A stretch of DNA of 64,000 nucleotides from an uncultured Bacteroidota bacterium (GTDB lineage Bacteria > Bacteroidota > Bacteroidia > Flavobacteriales > Flavobacteriaceae), in assembly GCA_902584445.1 (NCBI GenBank), contig CACHZY010000001.1, forward strand, positions 1 through 64,000, in the 5' to 3' direction. The notes under the pieces are model-generated. The model was given only the letters and a program-made list of their open reading frames with translations, was not told the DNA's origin and ran no database searches. This document shows, in pieces, positions 53,792 to 61,965 of the stretch. The position numbers were made by a program, and so were the translations under genes. Each line of letters begins with the position of its first letter. Positions within the stretch are counted from its first letter, which is position 1.

Positions 53792-54799
53792 ATGAAATTA
53801 AATTTTATAAGTAAATCCTTGATGTTTATCAATCTTATATTATTGATCCTACAGCTCCTTCTGATGGGTTCATTTGGTGGAGGGTATTATTATTATCCTT
53901 TTTTAAACTTGATGGTCCCTTTTATTATTTTGATTAATTGCTTCTTTTTTATTTTTTGGATTATCAAGCTTAAGTGGCCATTTGTAATGTTTGTTTTTTC
54001 TCTTTTAATAAGTTATACTGAGTGGGAACGCTTTTATAAGCTTCCAAATAATGGAATTCCTGTTTCAAAAGGACTTAAACTGATGAGCTTTAACGTTAGA
54101 TTGTTTAATAGTTATAACTGGATAGATCAGGAAAATGTTCCTGAATCCATTTTATCTTTTGTTAATGAGGAGAGTCCAGATATTTTATGTTTACAAGAAT
54201 TTTCAAAAGAATTTAGTCCACCATTCAAAAGTTATCCTTATACCTATATTCAATCTTCAAGCAAAAATGGTCAAAACGGCCTTTGTATTTTATCTAAATA
54301 CCCCCTTTATAATAGGGGCTTTATTCCTTTTGAAAATTCAAATAATGGCGCTGTGTTCGCAGAAATATTTTATAAAAGGGATACGCTTAGAATTTATAAC
54401 CTTCACTTAGAATCATTGAGAATTAATTTCAAGGACACTCTTTTAACCAGAGTAAACTCTAAGAAATTTATTAATCGAATTACTGATGTAATAAAGAAGC
54501 AAGAAGTTCAAATGGCTGAATTTGAAAAGATTGATAAAAAAAATTTAAATCCTTCCATCATTTGTACTGATTTAAATAATAATGCTTTTTCTAAGATTTA
54601 TAAAGGCATTAAAAATAAAAGGATAGATGCTTTTTCAATTGCAGGAAATGGATTAGGTGGGACTTATAATTTGGCCAATTTTCCTTTTCGAATCGATTTT
54701 ATTTTTTTTGACCCCAGAATGGAGATAATTGAGTTTAATACCCACAGTATTAATCTCTCTGATCACAACCCAGTAAGTGCAGTTTTAAGGTGGAAATGA
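53792..54799 (+). CDS. Endonuclease/exonuclease/phosphatase family membrane protein
   Basis: 335 residues. Three hydrophobic segments within the first 80 residues, then an EEP domain (about 95-335): 'LKLMSFNVRLFNSYNW', 'PDILCLQEFSKEF' (metal Glu), 'IYNLHLESLRI', 'IICTDLNNNAFS' (GDFN-equivalent) and 'LSDHNPVSAVLRWK' (catalytic Asp-His). All catalytic positions seem intact. Substrate (nucleic acid, lipid or phosphate ester) unknown; the catalytic part is probably extracytoplasmic. Last of the mutL-rhomboid run; convergent to wbqC with a 3-base gap. Confidence 0.9.
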   Translation: MKLNFISKSLMFINLILLILQLLLMGSFGGGYYYYPFLNLMVPFIILINCFFFIFWIIKLKWPFVMFVFSLLISYTEWERFYKLPNNGIPVSKGLKLMSFNVRLFNSYNWIDQENVPESILSFVNEESPDILCLQEFSKEFSPPFKSYPYTYIQSSSKNGQNGLCILSKYPLYNRGFIPFENSNNGAVFAEIFYKRDTLRIYNLHLESLRINFKDTLLTRVNSKKFINRITDVIKKQEVQMAEFEKIDKKNLNPSIICTDLNNNAFSKIYKGIKNKRIDAFSIAGNGLGGTYNLANFPFRIDFIFFDPRMEIIEFNTHSINLSDHNPVSAVLRWK

Positions 54800-54802
54800 T
54801 AA

Positions 54803-55399
54803 TTAAACCTTAAGTTTTTTTAGATAATTATTACTTTCCGGGCCTAAATTAAAAATCAAATCCAGAATGCTTAAATTATTGATAAATCCATATTTTGAAT
54901 TAAATACCTGATGATAAATCGGTATTTTATAAATGGTTTTTTGTTTAGCATTAATTAATTCGGAAAATTCGTCAACCTTATTTGTTTTTTTAAATTTTAT
55001 TACTATTTCTAGCAACGAAAATATTTTTTTAATCAAAGCCATGTTTAGATCCATCAATTTCAAGTGTTTCTCGTGAAAAAAAGGATAAAGATCATCCTCA
55101 TAAAATTCAAAGAAAGGAGACGAACGATATGAAGATTCTAACGATTTCCAGTGATCTCTTTGCCAAGAGGAGTCATTAAAAATATTAACGTCCCTATCTA
55201 GTTGATTTTTTTGATTTTTATTGTTTGAAATGGGAATAGTGAGATTTAATTTACCATTTGCGCCATAAATTTCTGTACGATTGCGATATGTTTGTTTTTG
55301 GTAATGATTTGTTAAAACAAATGTAATCTCTTTTTTTGCAACTATCCATGCCATATATCTAATTGAAGGAAGATATGCAGGACAAACCCCAGCGTTCAT
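54803..55399 (-). CDS. WbqC family protein
   Basis: 198 residues from the ATG overlapping the lepB stop (TAATG); the ORF track begins 17 codons earlier inside lepB. 'NAGVCPAYLPSIRYMAWIVAKKEITFVLTNHYQKQTYRNRTEIYGANGKLNLTIPIS' is the family N-terminal block. WbqC-like proteins occur in O-antigen or sugar-modification loci and are thought to be transferases, but the reaction is not well defined. Here it lies in the parA-parB-DUF5683-dapB-lepB block rather than in a glycan locus. Confidence 0.87.
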   Translation of the reverse strand: MNAGVCPAYLPSIRYMAWIVAKKEITFVLTNHYQKQTYRNRTEIYGANGKLNLTIPISNNKNQKNQLDRDVNIFNDSSWQRDHWKSLESSYRSSPFFEFYEDDLYPFFHEKHLKLMDLNMALIKKIFSLLEIVIKFKKTNKVDEFSELINAKQKTIYKIPIYHQVFNSKYGFINNLSILDLIFNLGPESNNYLKKLKV

Positions 55400-57102
55400 T
55401 AGCTTGCTTTTTTCTTTTTTCTTTTTCGGATAAATAAGTAGCCTTGCCAAATTATTATTGATATTAAGAAATATGGAAAGTATGAAACACGTTTTCCGTC
55501 ACCACCTACAGTGCTAAACACTCTATCCCATCTGACTTTCCAATTGCTTAACCCATCATTAATTCCAGAAATACTAAACCAAATAAATACAGGTTTTCCA
55601 ACAATATGATCTTCAGGCACAAACCCCCAAAAACGACTGTCTTCTGATCGGTGGCGATTGTCACCCATCATCCAAAAATAGTCTTGTAAGAAGGTGTATT
55701 GATTGACTTTTTTATCATTTATGAAAATTTCATTTCCTATTGTTTTAAGGCTATTATTTTCATAATCTACAATGATCTTTTTATAAAGAGAAAGATTAGA
55801 TAAATTTATTGCTATGGTTTGACCGCTAGCAGGTATTTCAATAGGTCCAAAATTATCTTGATTCCAATCAAATGGAATTTTATTGGGAAAGAAGTTAGTA
55901 TTAGGAGTTTTTATTTTTTGATTTTTTTGAACCAAACTATCAATCCAGCCTTGTTTTTCTATTTCTTCTGCCTCTTCAATTGTTAGATTAAGTTCTTTAG
56001 ACTTTTCCAATACTTCACTTATCCTTAAGCCCAAGGACCTGACCAGGGAAATAGGTATTCCACTTTCTCGGGTTATAACTATAAAATTATCTGAGCTATT
56101 ACCACTTGTTCCAACTATGTACGGTGAAAGTTTGGAGTAACTATTTTGTGTGATATTTTCTATTCGAAATCTTCGGTAGAAATCCGTTAGTCCTAATTGA
56201 GAAAGTTTTCTAGAAGAAATACCTTTGTTACTGAAAGCAGTAAAGTTGAATTGGATCCTAGCTCTATCTGGCAGTACATTTTTATTCTCATTAATATAAA
56301 CAAACCCTTTTTTAATTTCAAGCTTATCTCCAGGTAAACCAACACACCTTTTAACATAATTAGATTTTTTATCTGTTGGTTTTTTTACTCCTGCTTCTTT
56401 AACAAAAAACTGCCTCACTGTATCTGCTGGCCAATTAAATACAACGATATCGTTCCGTTTGATTTTTTGAAATTTGGGAAGGCGAATATAGGGTAGCTGT
56501 GGTTTTTTTAGGTAAGATCTACTTTTAATTAATGGCAGTGTGTCATGTACCATTGGAAAAGCAATAGTAGTTGAGGGAACTCTAGCTCCATAATGGAATT
56601 TACTAACAAACAGAAAATCCCCAATTAATAATGATTTCTCTAATGATCCAGTGGGTATGATGTAGGGTTGAAAAAAATAATTATGGACAAAAGTTGCAGC
56701 TACAACAGCAAAAATTATCGAACCAATCCATTCATTAAAAGTTGATCTTACGATCATCGATTCATCGGAAATATATTTTGGATTTTTTTGGTAATTAATA
56801 GTGTAGATAAAGAAACCAAGTGATAAAATAGCAAAAAGACCATCTATAGGACTTTTTTTACCAAAGTGTTTTGCTGTATCTACCCAAAGGACCATAAACA
56901 TCATAAGGTTAATGACTGGAAGAAATAAAAGTAAAACCCACCATTTAGGACGATGTAATATTTTTAAGAATATAATTGCGTTATAAACCGGTACAATTGC
57001 TTTCCAAGGGTCTTCTCCAGCTGTTTTATAGAGTTTCCATGTTCCTAAGAAATGAATTACTTGTATTGAAAGAAAAAATAAAATCCACTGAAATTCATTC
57101 AT
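55399..57102 (-). CDS. lepB: Signal peptidase I
   Basis: 567 residues. Three N-terminal hydrophobic segments, then the membrane-proximal catalytic start 'NYFFQPYIIPTGSLEKSLLIGDFLFVSK' with Ser153, and lysine general base Lys251 in 'SNYVKRCVGLPGDKLEIKKG'. The end 'FWMMGDNRHRSEDSRFWGFVPEDHIVG' is box E. It is much longer than E. coli LepB (324): about 190 residues separate the catalytic lysine region from box E, a known feature of Bacteroidota enzymes. It cleaves signal peptides of Sec-exported proteins at the inner membrane. Confidence 0.95.
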   Translation of the reverse strand: MNEFQWILFFLSIQVIHFLGTWKLYKTAGEDPWKAIVPVYNAIIFLKILHRPKWWVLLLFLPVINLMMFMVLWVDTAKHFGKKSPIDGLFAILSLGFFIYTINYQKNPKYISDESMIVRSTFNEWIGSIIFAVVAATFVHNYFFQPYIIPTGSLEKSLLIGDFLFVSKFHYGARVPSTTIAFPMVHDTLPLIKSRSYLKKPQLPYIRLPKFQKIKRNDIVVFNWPADTVRQFFVKEAGVKKPTDKKSNYVKRCVGLPGDKLEIKKGFVYINENKNVLPDRARIQFNFTAFSNKGISSRKLSQLGLTDFYRRFRIENITQNSYSKLSPYIVGTSGNSSDNFIVITRESGIPISLVRSLGLRISEVLEKSKELNLTIEEAEEIEKQGWIDSLVQKNQKIKTPNTNFFPNKIPFDWNQDNFGPIEIPASGQTIAINLSNLSLYKKIIVDYENNSLKTIGNEIFINDKKVNQYTFLQDYFWMMGDNRHRSEDSRFWGFVPEDHIVGKPVFIWFSISGINDGLSNWKVRWDRVFSTVGGDGKRVSYFPYFLISIIIWQGYLFIRKRKKKKAS

Positions 57103-57107
57103 ATTAA

Positions 57108-57806
57108 TTAAAAATTTAAAACATCATCCATTTTAAAAATCCCTTTTTTACCAACTATCCATTCAGCAGCAATTAATGCTCCATAGGCAAACCCTTTCCT
57201 ATCAAATGCCTCATGCCTAATTGTTATTGAATCAATATCAGATTTATATTGGATAGTATGAATTCCAGGGACTTCGCCCTCTCTAATTGATTTAATTTCT
57301 AATTCATCTTCACCAGCATCTTGCTCACACCATTTTTTCAAATTAGAGTTTTCGATAATTCCTTCTGCAAGCGTTATGGCAGTTCCACTAGGTGCATCTA
57401 ATTTGTGAATATGATGTATTTCCTCCACGGAGGCTTTATAATCTGAATGGTTCTGTACTATTTTTGCCAGAGTCTTATTTAGCTTAAAAAACAAATTTAC
57501 TCCTATACTGAAGTTCGATGCGTATAAAAAAGCAGTCTTATTGTGTAATGCAATTTTGGTAACTTTTTTATATTGGTCTAACCACCCTGTTGTTCCGCAG
57601 ATTACAGGGATTGAATTTTCTAATGCAGTAATTACGTTATTAACCGCGGCGGAAGGGATGCTAAAGTTTATAGCAACATCTGCTTTAATTAGATTACCGT
57701 GATTATAATCTTTGTCTATTTTATAGACTATTTCGTGTCCTCTTTCTAGGGCAATTTTTTCAATTGCTTTTCCCATTCGACCATAACCTAATAGCCCTAT
57801 CTTCAT
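57108..57806 (-). CDS. dapB: 4-hydroxy-tetrahydrodipicolinate reductase
   Basis: 232 residues, short compared with E. coli (273) but usual for Bacteroidota. Nucleotide-binding 'GLLGYGRMGKAIEKIA', middle 'VICGTTGWLDQ' and catalytic 'VEEIHHIHKLDAPSGTAITLAEGI'. It reduces 4-hydroxy-tetrahydrodipicolinate with NAD(P)H in diaminopimelate/lysine synthesis. It is separated by 5 bases from lepB and 9 bases from the DUF5683 gene, so it is part of the parAB operon. Confidence 0.95.
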   Translation of the reverse strand: MKIGLLGYGRMGKAIEKIALERGHEIVYKIDKDYNHGNLIKADVAINFSIPSAAVNNVITALENSIPVICGTTGWLDQYKKVTKIALHNKTAFLYASNFSIGVNLFFKLNKTLAKIVQNHSDYKASVEEIHHIHKLDAPSGTAITLAEGIIENSNLKKWCEQDAGEDELEIKSIREGEVPGIHTIQYKSDIDSITIRHEAFDRKGFAYGALIAAEWIVGKKGIFKMDDVLNF

Positions 57807-57815
57807 TTAAAACTT

Positions 57816-58370
57816 TTAAATTTTGACTAAAACTTTCAATCCCACATTGGTTTGTGAGCCTAAAAAATCAGAGTTGAATTGAGGTTTTACACTTAAATTG
57901 TCTTTAACATTAAATTGCATTAAATGTGCGCTAACATTAGCATCTAAAATATTTAACATATAAGTCCCTAATATAAAAAGAAATGACATATCTCTATAAT
58001 TTTTGTGGAACTTCATACCTTCAATTAATTTACTTTTATCTGGTATCAGTTCGATAAATTCGTCATCCTTATACCCAGCATTTCTTCTTTTATATGCAGT
58101 TCTATATCGACTTAATTCGTCCTGATTATAAACATAGCCGTATACTGATCCACCTATCGCAGCAAATACAAGAGGAACCTTCCAGACTTTTCCAATATAT
58201 ATTTGACCTAAACCGGGAAAAATTGCTGAGTAAAATGCTGCTTTTGATGGAGTTAGAGGATCTTCTATCAAGCGTTGTTTTCGGCTTTTAGGATTCTCTT
58301 TGGGGAGTTCTTGAGCTAAAAGTTGCAGATTGACTATAAATAAAAATAAGAGAAAGACACTAGTCTTCAC
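57816..58370 (-). CDS. DUF5683 family membrane protein
   Basis: 184 residues. N-terminal signal peptide 'MKTSVFLLFLFIVNLQLLAQ', then 'DPLTPSKAAFYSAIFPGLGQIYIGKVWKVPLVFAAIGGSVYGYVYN' with one or two membrane helices and another 'MSFLFILGTYMLNILDANVSAHL'. This matches DUF5683, a Bacteroidota family of unknown function with a GlpM-like 'PGLGQIY' motif. It overlaps parB by 11 bases and precedes dapB. Probably envelope-located; role unknown. Confidence 0.85.
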   Translation of the reverse strand: MKTSVFLLFLFIVNLQLLAQELPKENPKSRKQRLIEDPLTPSKAAFYSAIFPGLGQIYIGKVWKVPLVFAAIGGSVYGYVYNQDELSRYRTAYKRRNAGYKDDEFIELIPDKSKLIEGMKFHKNYRDMSFLFILGTYMLNILDANVSAHLMQFNVKDNLSVKPQFNSDFLGSQTNVGLKVLVKI

Positions 58371-59256
58371 GTTTGATTCTTTTAATTAAATCGTTTAAAC
58401 TTTTATTGGAGCCAAAGGGTATTATAATTGAACCTTTACCTTTTTTATTTACTTTAACAAATACACGAGAATTCAAATATTTCTTAAGTTCATTTTCAGC
58501 ATCGGTATGAACCTTAGAAATTTTAGCGTATTTTTTCTTACTTTCTATACCTAAATTGAGTTTTTTAACTAACTCCTCAGTATTCCTTACAGAAAGTCCT
58601 TTTGAAATGATTTTTTCATAAATTTTTAATTGCTCTTCCTGCTGTTCAATATTTATTAAAGCTCTACCATGCCCCATAGATAAAAAACCATCTCTAATTC
58701 CTGACTGAATAATAGGGTCTAATTTGAGAAGCCTCATGTAGTTTGCGACAGTTGACCTCTTTTTACCAACCCTTTGGCTTAGTTGGTTTTGAGTAAGATT
58801 TATTTCTTCAACCAATCTATTATAAGAAAGTGCTATTTCAATAGGGTCAAGATCTCTTCTCTGAATATTTTCAACCAAAGCCATCTCAAGGATTTCTTGG
58901 TCATTCGCAATTCTAACATAAGTAGGAATGGTTTTGAGTTTAATAGATCTTGCAGCTCTTAATCGCCGTTCACCTGAAACTAATTGATATTTATTATTAT
59001 CTAATTTTCTTACTGTTATGGGCTGGATTATGCCAAGTGTTTTAATAGATTCAGCCAATTCTAAAACAGATTCTTCATTAAAATTTGTTCTGGGTTGAAA
59101 AGGATTGATTTCAATTTGTTTTAATTCTAAATCGATAATATTACCTGTAATCTTATCTGCACTAATCTCATTTATTGAATTGATCTCATTTTGAGGATCG
59201 TCTAGAAGAGCAGACAAACCTCTACCCAAAGCCTGTTTTTTATTTTTCTTAGCCAT
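58360..59256 (-). CDS. parB: Chromosome partitioning protein ParB
   Basis: 298 residues. The ParB N-terminal CTPase fold is marked by 'IEINPFQPRTNFNEESVLELAESIKTLGIIQPITVRKLDNNKYQLVSGERRLRAARSI' (with the arginine-rich GERR motif), followed by a helix-turn-helix ('NLTQNQLSQRVGKKRSTVANYMRLLKLD') for parS binding, and a basic C-terminal dimerisation part. With ParA it segregates chromosome origins. The start overlaps the parA stop by 8 bases. No parS site was found in the window by eye. Confidence 0.96.
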   Translation of the reverse strand: MAKKNKKQALGRGLSALLDDPQNEINSINEISADKITGNIIDLELKQIEINPFQPRTNFNEESVLELAESIKTLGIIQPITVRKLDNNKYQLVSGERRLRAARSIKLKTIPTYVRIANDQEILEMALVENIQRRDLDPIEIALSYNRLVEEINLTQNQLSQRVGKKRSTVANYMRLLKLDPIIQSGIRDGFLSMGHGRALINIEQQEEQLKIYEKIISKGLSVRNTEELVKKLNLGIESKKKYAKISKVHTDAENELKKYLNSRVFVKVNKKGKGSIIIPFGSNKSLNDLIKRIKRED

Positions 59257-60037
59257 TAACAGTTTGTTTTTTTTTCTTCTTCAAAATTTCGTTGGCAAGG
59301 GATAGATAATTTTTCGCCCCTCTACTCGTAGCGTCGTAATCAATAATATTTTCTCCAAAACTAGGAGCTTCACTCAATCTAATATTACGTTGAATTATTG
59401 TTCTGAAAACCATCTTTCCAAAGTGCTTTCTAACTTCCTCCACTACTTGATTAGATAATCTTAAACGAGAGTCATACATCGTAAGCAGAAGTCCTTCAAT
59501 ATCAAGGTTTTTATTGTGAATTTTCTGTACACTTTTTATAGTATTTAAAAGCTTACCTAATCCTTCTAAAGCAAAGTACTCACATTGTATTGGAATCACC
59601 AAAGAATCTGCTGCAGCAAGTGCATTAAGGGTAATCAATCCTAATGATGGTGCACAATCTATAATTATATAATCATATAAATTAACGACAGGATCCAAAG
59701 CTTTTTTTAACATATACTCCCTGTTTTTTTTATCAATTAATTCAATTTCTGAGGCAACTAAATCAATATGAGATGGAACTATATCTAGATTTGGTGTATT
59801 AGTAGTTAATATTGTGTCATTGGTCTTAGCGGTGTGCTCTAATAATTGGTATGTACCTAATTTCTGACTCTTAACATCTATACCTAAACCAGAAGTTGCG
59901 TTGGCTTGTGGATCTGCATCAACCAAAAGAATTTTTTTTTCAAGTATTGCTAAAGCTGCCGCCAGATTGACAGCAGATGTTGTTTTACCAACACCCCCTT
60001 TTTGATTTGCAATTGCTATGATTTTGGCCTTTACCAA
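59249..60037 (-). CDS. parA: Chromosome partitioning ATPase ParA
   Basis: 262 residues from a TTG start, with the deviant Walker A 'NQKGGVGKTTSAVNLAAALA' (residues 12-19) and Walker B 'YDYIIIDCAPSLGLI', plus 'PIQCEYFALEGLGKLL' and 'RLSEAPSFGENIIDYD'. It is a ParA/Soj-type ATPase that moves ParB-bound origins. The alternative starts downstream are not methionine-like, so TTG is favoured. Its gene is first in the parA-parB-DUF5683-dapB-lepB-wbqC operon, with a TTG/TATTTTTA promoter-like sequence upstream. Confidence 0.96.
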   Translation of the reverse strand: MVKAKIIAIANQKGGVGKTTSAVNLAAALAILEKKILLVDADPQANATSGLGIDVKSQKLGTYQLLEHTAKTNDTILTTNTPNLDIVPSHIDLVASEIELIDKKNREYMLKKALDPVVNLYDYIIIDCAPSLGLITLNALAAADSLVIPIQCEYFALEGLGKLLNTIKSVQKIHNKNLDIEGLLLTMYDSRLRLSNQVVEEVRKHFGKMVFRTIIQRNIRLSEAPSFGENIIDYDATSRGAKNYLSLANEILKKKKKQTVNG

Positions 60038-60053
60038 GTAGATGAAATTTGTT

Positions 60054-60080
60054 TAAAAATACAATTAAAATTATGGTCAA
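60054..60080 (-). promoter_or_regulatory. Putative parA operon promoter (TTG-N16-TATTTTTA)
   Basis: On the minus strand TTG (60080-60078) and TATTTTTA (60061-60054) lie 16 bases apart, one base short of the usual range, in the 74-base gap before parA. Ends 16 bases before the TTG start. Confidence 0.38.
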
Positions 60081-60111
60081 AAAAATAATACTGAAATTAG
60101 ATGATTATAAC

Positions 60112-60411
60112 TTATTTTAAATCTAAACCATCTTCAAATTCAATATAAAATATTGTCTCATCTTCTTTTTTATGACCATAATTTTCTCTTGCATAATGTT
60201 CGAGACTATCTTTATCATTTAACTGTTGAAGACTTCTTTTGTCATCTTCAATAATATCAATCAATGCCTTCTTTTGCTCTTCAAGCTTATCCAACTCTTG
60301 GTTTAATTCGCGATGAATTTTAAAAGAGTTGGTATCAAGAAAAGCCATCCAAAAGACAAAAATTAAAAAAATTGAAATATATAAATAGCGGTATATATTT
60401 TTTACAGACAT
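60112..60411 (-). CDS. DivIC/FtsB-like septum formation initiator
   Basis: 99 residues: short cytoplasmic N-terminus, one membrane helix 'YRYLYISIFLIFVFWMAF' (about 7-24), then a periplasmic coiled coil 'HRELNQELDKLEEQKKALIDIIEDDKRSLQQLNDKDSLEHYARENYGHKKEDETIFYIEF'. The 'LEHYARENYG...DE' block is the FtsB/DivIC hallmark. It would act with FtsL/DivIB-like proteins in the divisome. It lies 74 bases upstream of parA and 14 bases downstream of the cytochrome c gene, so it may be cotranscribed with the sugar-oxidation genes. Confidence 0.88.
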   Translation of the reverse strand: MSVKNIYRYLYISIFLIFVFWMAFLDTNSFKIHRELNQELDKLEEQKKALIDIIEDDKRSLQQLNDKDSLEHYARENYGHKKEDETIFYIEFEDGLDLK

Positions 60412-60425
60412 ACTAAGCTTATTAA

Positions 60426-60827
60426 TTATTCAGATACCTGAGAAACACGCTCTTTTGTTATTATCTCATCTGACTTGTTTCCCCAGCTATTTAAAATATA
60501 ATTCATTACATCAGCGATTTCTTCATCATCTAGTCCGTTATTTAACATGACAGCATTATACTCCTCATCATTTACAATTATTGGTCCAGAAAGACCATAT
60601 TTAATGTTACTTATACTTCTATCAATGTTATCAAATAAGTAATCGGATTTAGCTAGTGGAGGGTTAATTCCAGAAACACCCTCTCCTTTACCTAGATGAC
60701 ATTGAACACAAAATTCCTCATAAATAAGGGCACCATCAGCTATACTTTCTTGTATTGGCTTATTTTGAATAAGCCATGAAGTTTGAAAGAAAATATAACA
60801 GCAGAATAAGGCAATGCCTAGTTTCAT
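60426..60827 (-). CDS. Mono-heme c-type cytochrome
   Basis: 133 residues. A hydrophobic N-terminal signal ('MKLGIALFCCYIFFQTSWLI') and heme motif CVQCH at 40-44 in 'EEFCVQCHLGKGEGVSGINPPLAKSDYL'; 'NAVMLNNGLDDEEIADVMNYILNSWGN' supplies the distal methionine and C-terminal helix. A soluble class I cytochrome, periplasmic or anchored. Its start overlaps the sugar dehydrogenase stop by 4 bases, making it the natural electron acceptor of that enzyme; this partnership is inferred from position. Confidence 0.92.
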   Translation of the reverse strand: MKLGIALFCCYIFFQTSWLIQNKPIQESIADGALIYEEFCVQCHLGKGEGVSGINPPLAKSDYLFDNIDRSISNIKYGLSGPIIVNDEEYNAVMLNNGLDDEEIADVMNYILNSWGNKSDEIITKERVSQVSE

Positions 60828-61948
60828 TCTTTTAAAATTACTTTTAAAATTCCTTTACCATCAACTCCTAGGTAAAGGTACCCATCAGGTCCTTCTTTTA
60901 CGTTTCTTACTCTACCAATTTCATTAAGAATTTTTTCTCGCTTTGTGACCTTGTTATTTTTTATGACTAACCTCTCTAGGTATTTAAATTTTAGAGAACC
61001 AACAAATAAGTCTCCTTCCCAATCTTTATATACTCCTGAAGTTGAAAATGCGATACCACTAGGAGCTATTGATGGTACCCAATAATATAACGGTTGTTCC
61101 ATGCCTGGCATTTCCCTTTTGTCAGTTATAGAAGTACCGCTATAATTAATACCATAAGTAATTACTGGCCAACCATAGTTTTTTCCTTTATCAAGAATAT
61201 TTATTTCATCTCCACCTTTTGGCCCATGTTCGTGCTCCCATAAGTCTCCTGTATTTGGATGAAAAATTAGACCTTGAGGGTTTCTGTTCCCATAAGTATA
61301 TATAGCCTTTTTAGCTCCCTCTTCATTAATGAAGGGATTGTCATCGGGAATACTTCCATCTAAATTTAATCTATAAATCTTACCTCCGTCTTTTTTAAGA
61401 TCTTGAGGATTAACATCTCGATTTCCCCTGTCTCCAACTCCGAAAAATAAATGGCCCTCATCATCAAAAACAATTCTTGAGCCCCAATGTTGGCCTTTTT
61501 TGGTATTAGGTACCGCTTTATATAATAATTCTATATTTTTTAATTTAAATTCTTCATAAGTCCCTCTATATAGAGCTGTATTTCCTCCTTCATCTCCTTC
61601 AATATTAACTGAAATAGCTAAGTAAACTAATCCATTAGATTTGAAATTTGGATGAAGAGCTACATCAAGAAGACCACCTTGACCTCTCACATAAATTTTT
61701 GGTAAACCACTTACTTCTGTTTTTACCCCGTTTAAAACATGGTATAAAGTACCTTTTTTATCAGTTACGAGTAATTCTTCTTCATTGATAAAATCCATTC
61801 CCCAGGGAATATCAATACCATCTACTATTAATTCAGTAGTATACTTTGATTGATCAGGTGTCTCAATCATAGGAGGATTCTCCTGAGAAATACATGAAGT
61901 AATGTAGAAAATAGAATTGATTAATATTAAAAAAAAATAACTTTTCAT
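60824..61948 (-). CDS. PQQ-dependent aldose sugar dehydrogenase-like lipoprotein
   Basis: 374 residues. Lipoprotein signal 'MKSYFFLILINSIFYITSC' (Cys19), then a six-bladed beta-propeller of the sGDH/Asd family: 'DIPWGMDFINEEELLVTDKKGTLY', 'QGGLLDVALHPNF', 'HWGSRIVFDDEGHLFFGVGDRGN', 'NPQGLIFHPNTGDLWEHEHGPKGGDEIN' and 'DKGKNYGWP' with the catalytic His and PQQ/calcium residues. Oxidises aldoses in the periplasm and passes electrons to a cytochrome; cyt c is translated directly after it. Substrate unknown. Confidence 0.92.
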   Translation of the reverse strand: MKSYFFLILINSIFYITSCISQENPPMIETPDQSKYTTELIVDGIDIPWGMDFINEEELLVTDKKGTLYHVLNGVKTEVSGLPKIYVRGQGGLLDVALHPNFKSNGLVYLAISVNIEGDEGGNTALYRGTYEEFKLKNIELLYKAVPNTKKGQHWGSRIVFDDEGHLFFGVGDRGNRDVNPQDLKKDGGKIYRLNLDGSIPDDNPFINEEGAKKAIYTYGNRNPQGLIFHPNTGDLWEHEHGPKGGDEINILDKGKNYGWPVITYGINYSGTSITDKREMPGMEQPLYYWVPSIAPSGIAFSTSGVYKDWEGDLFVGSLKFKYLERLVIKNNKVTKREKILNEIGRVRNVKEGPDGYLYLGVDGKGILKVILKE

Positions 61949-61965
61949 AGAGATATTATTTATGA

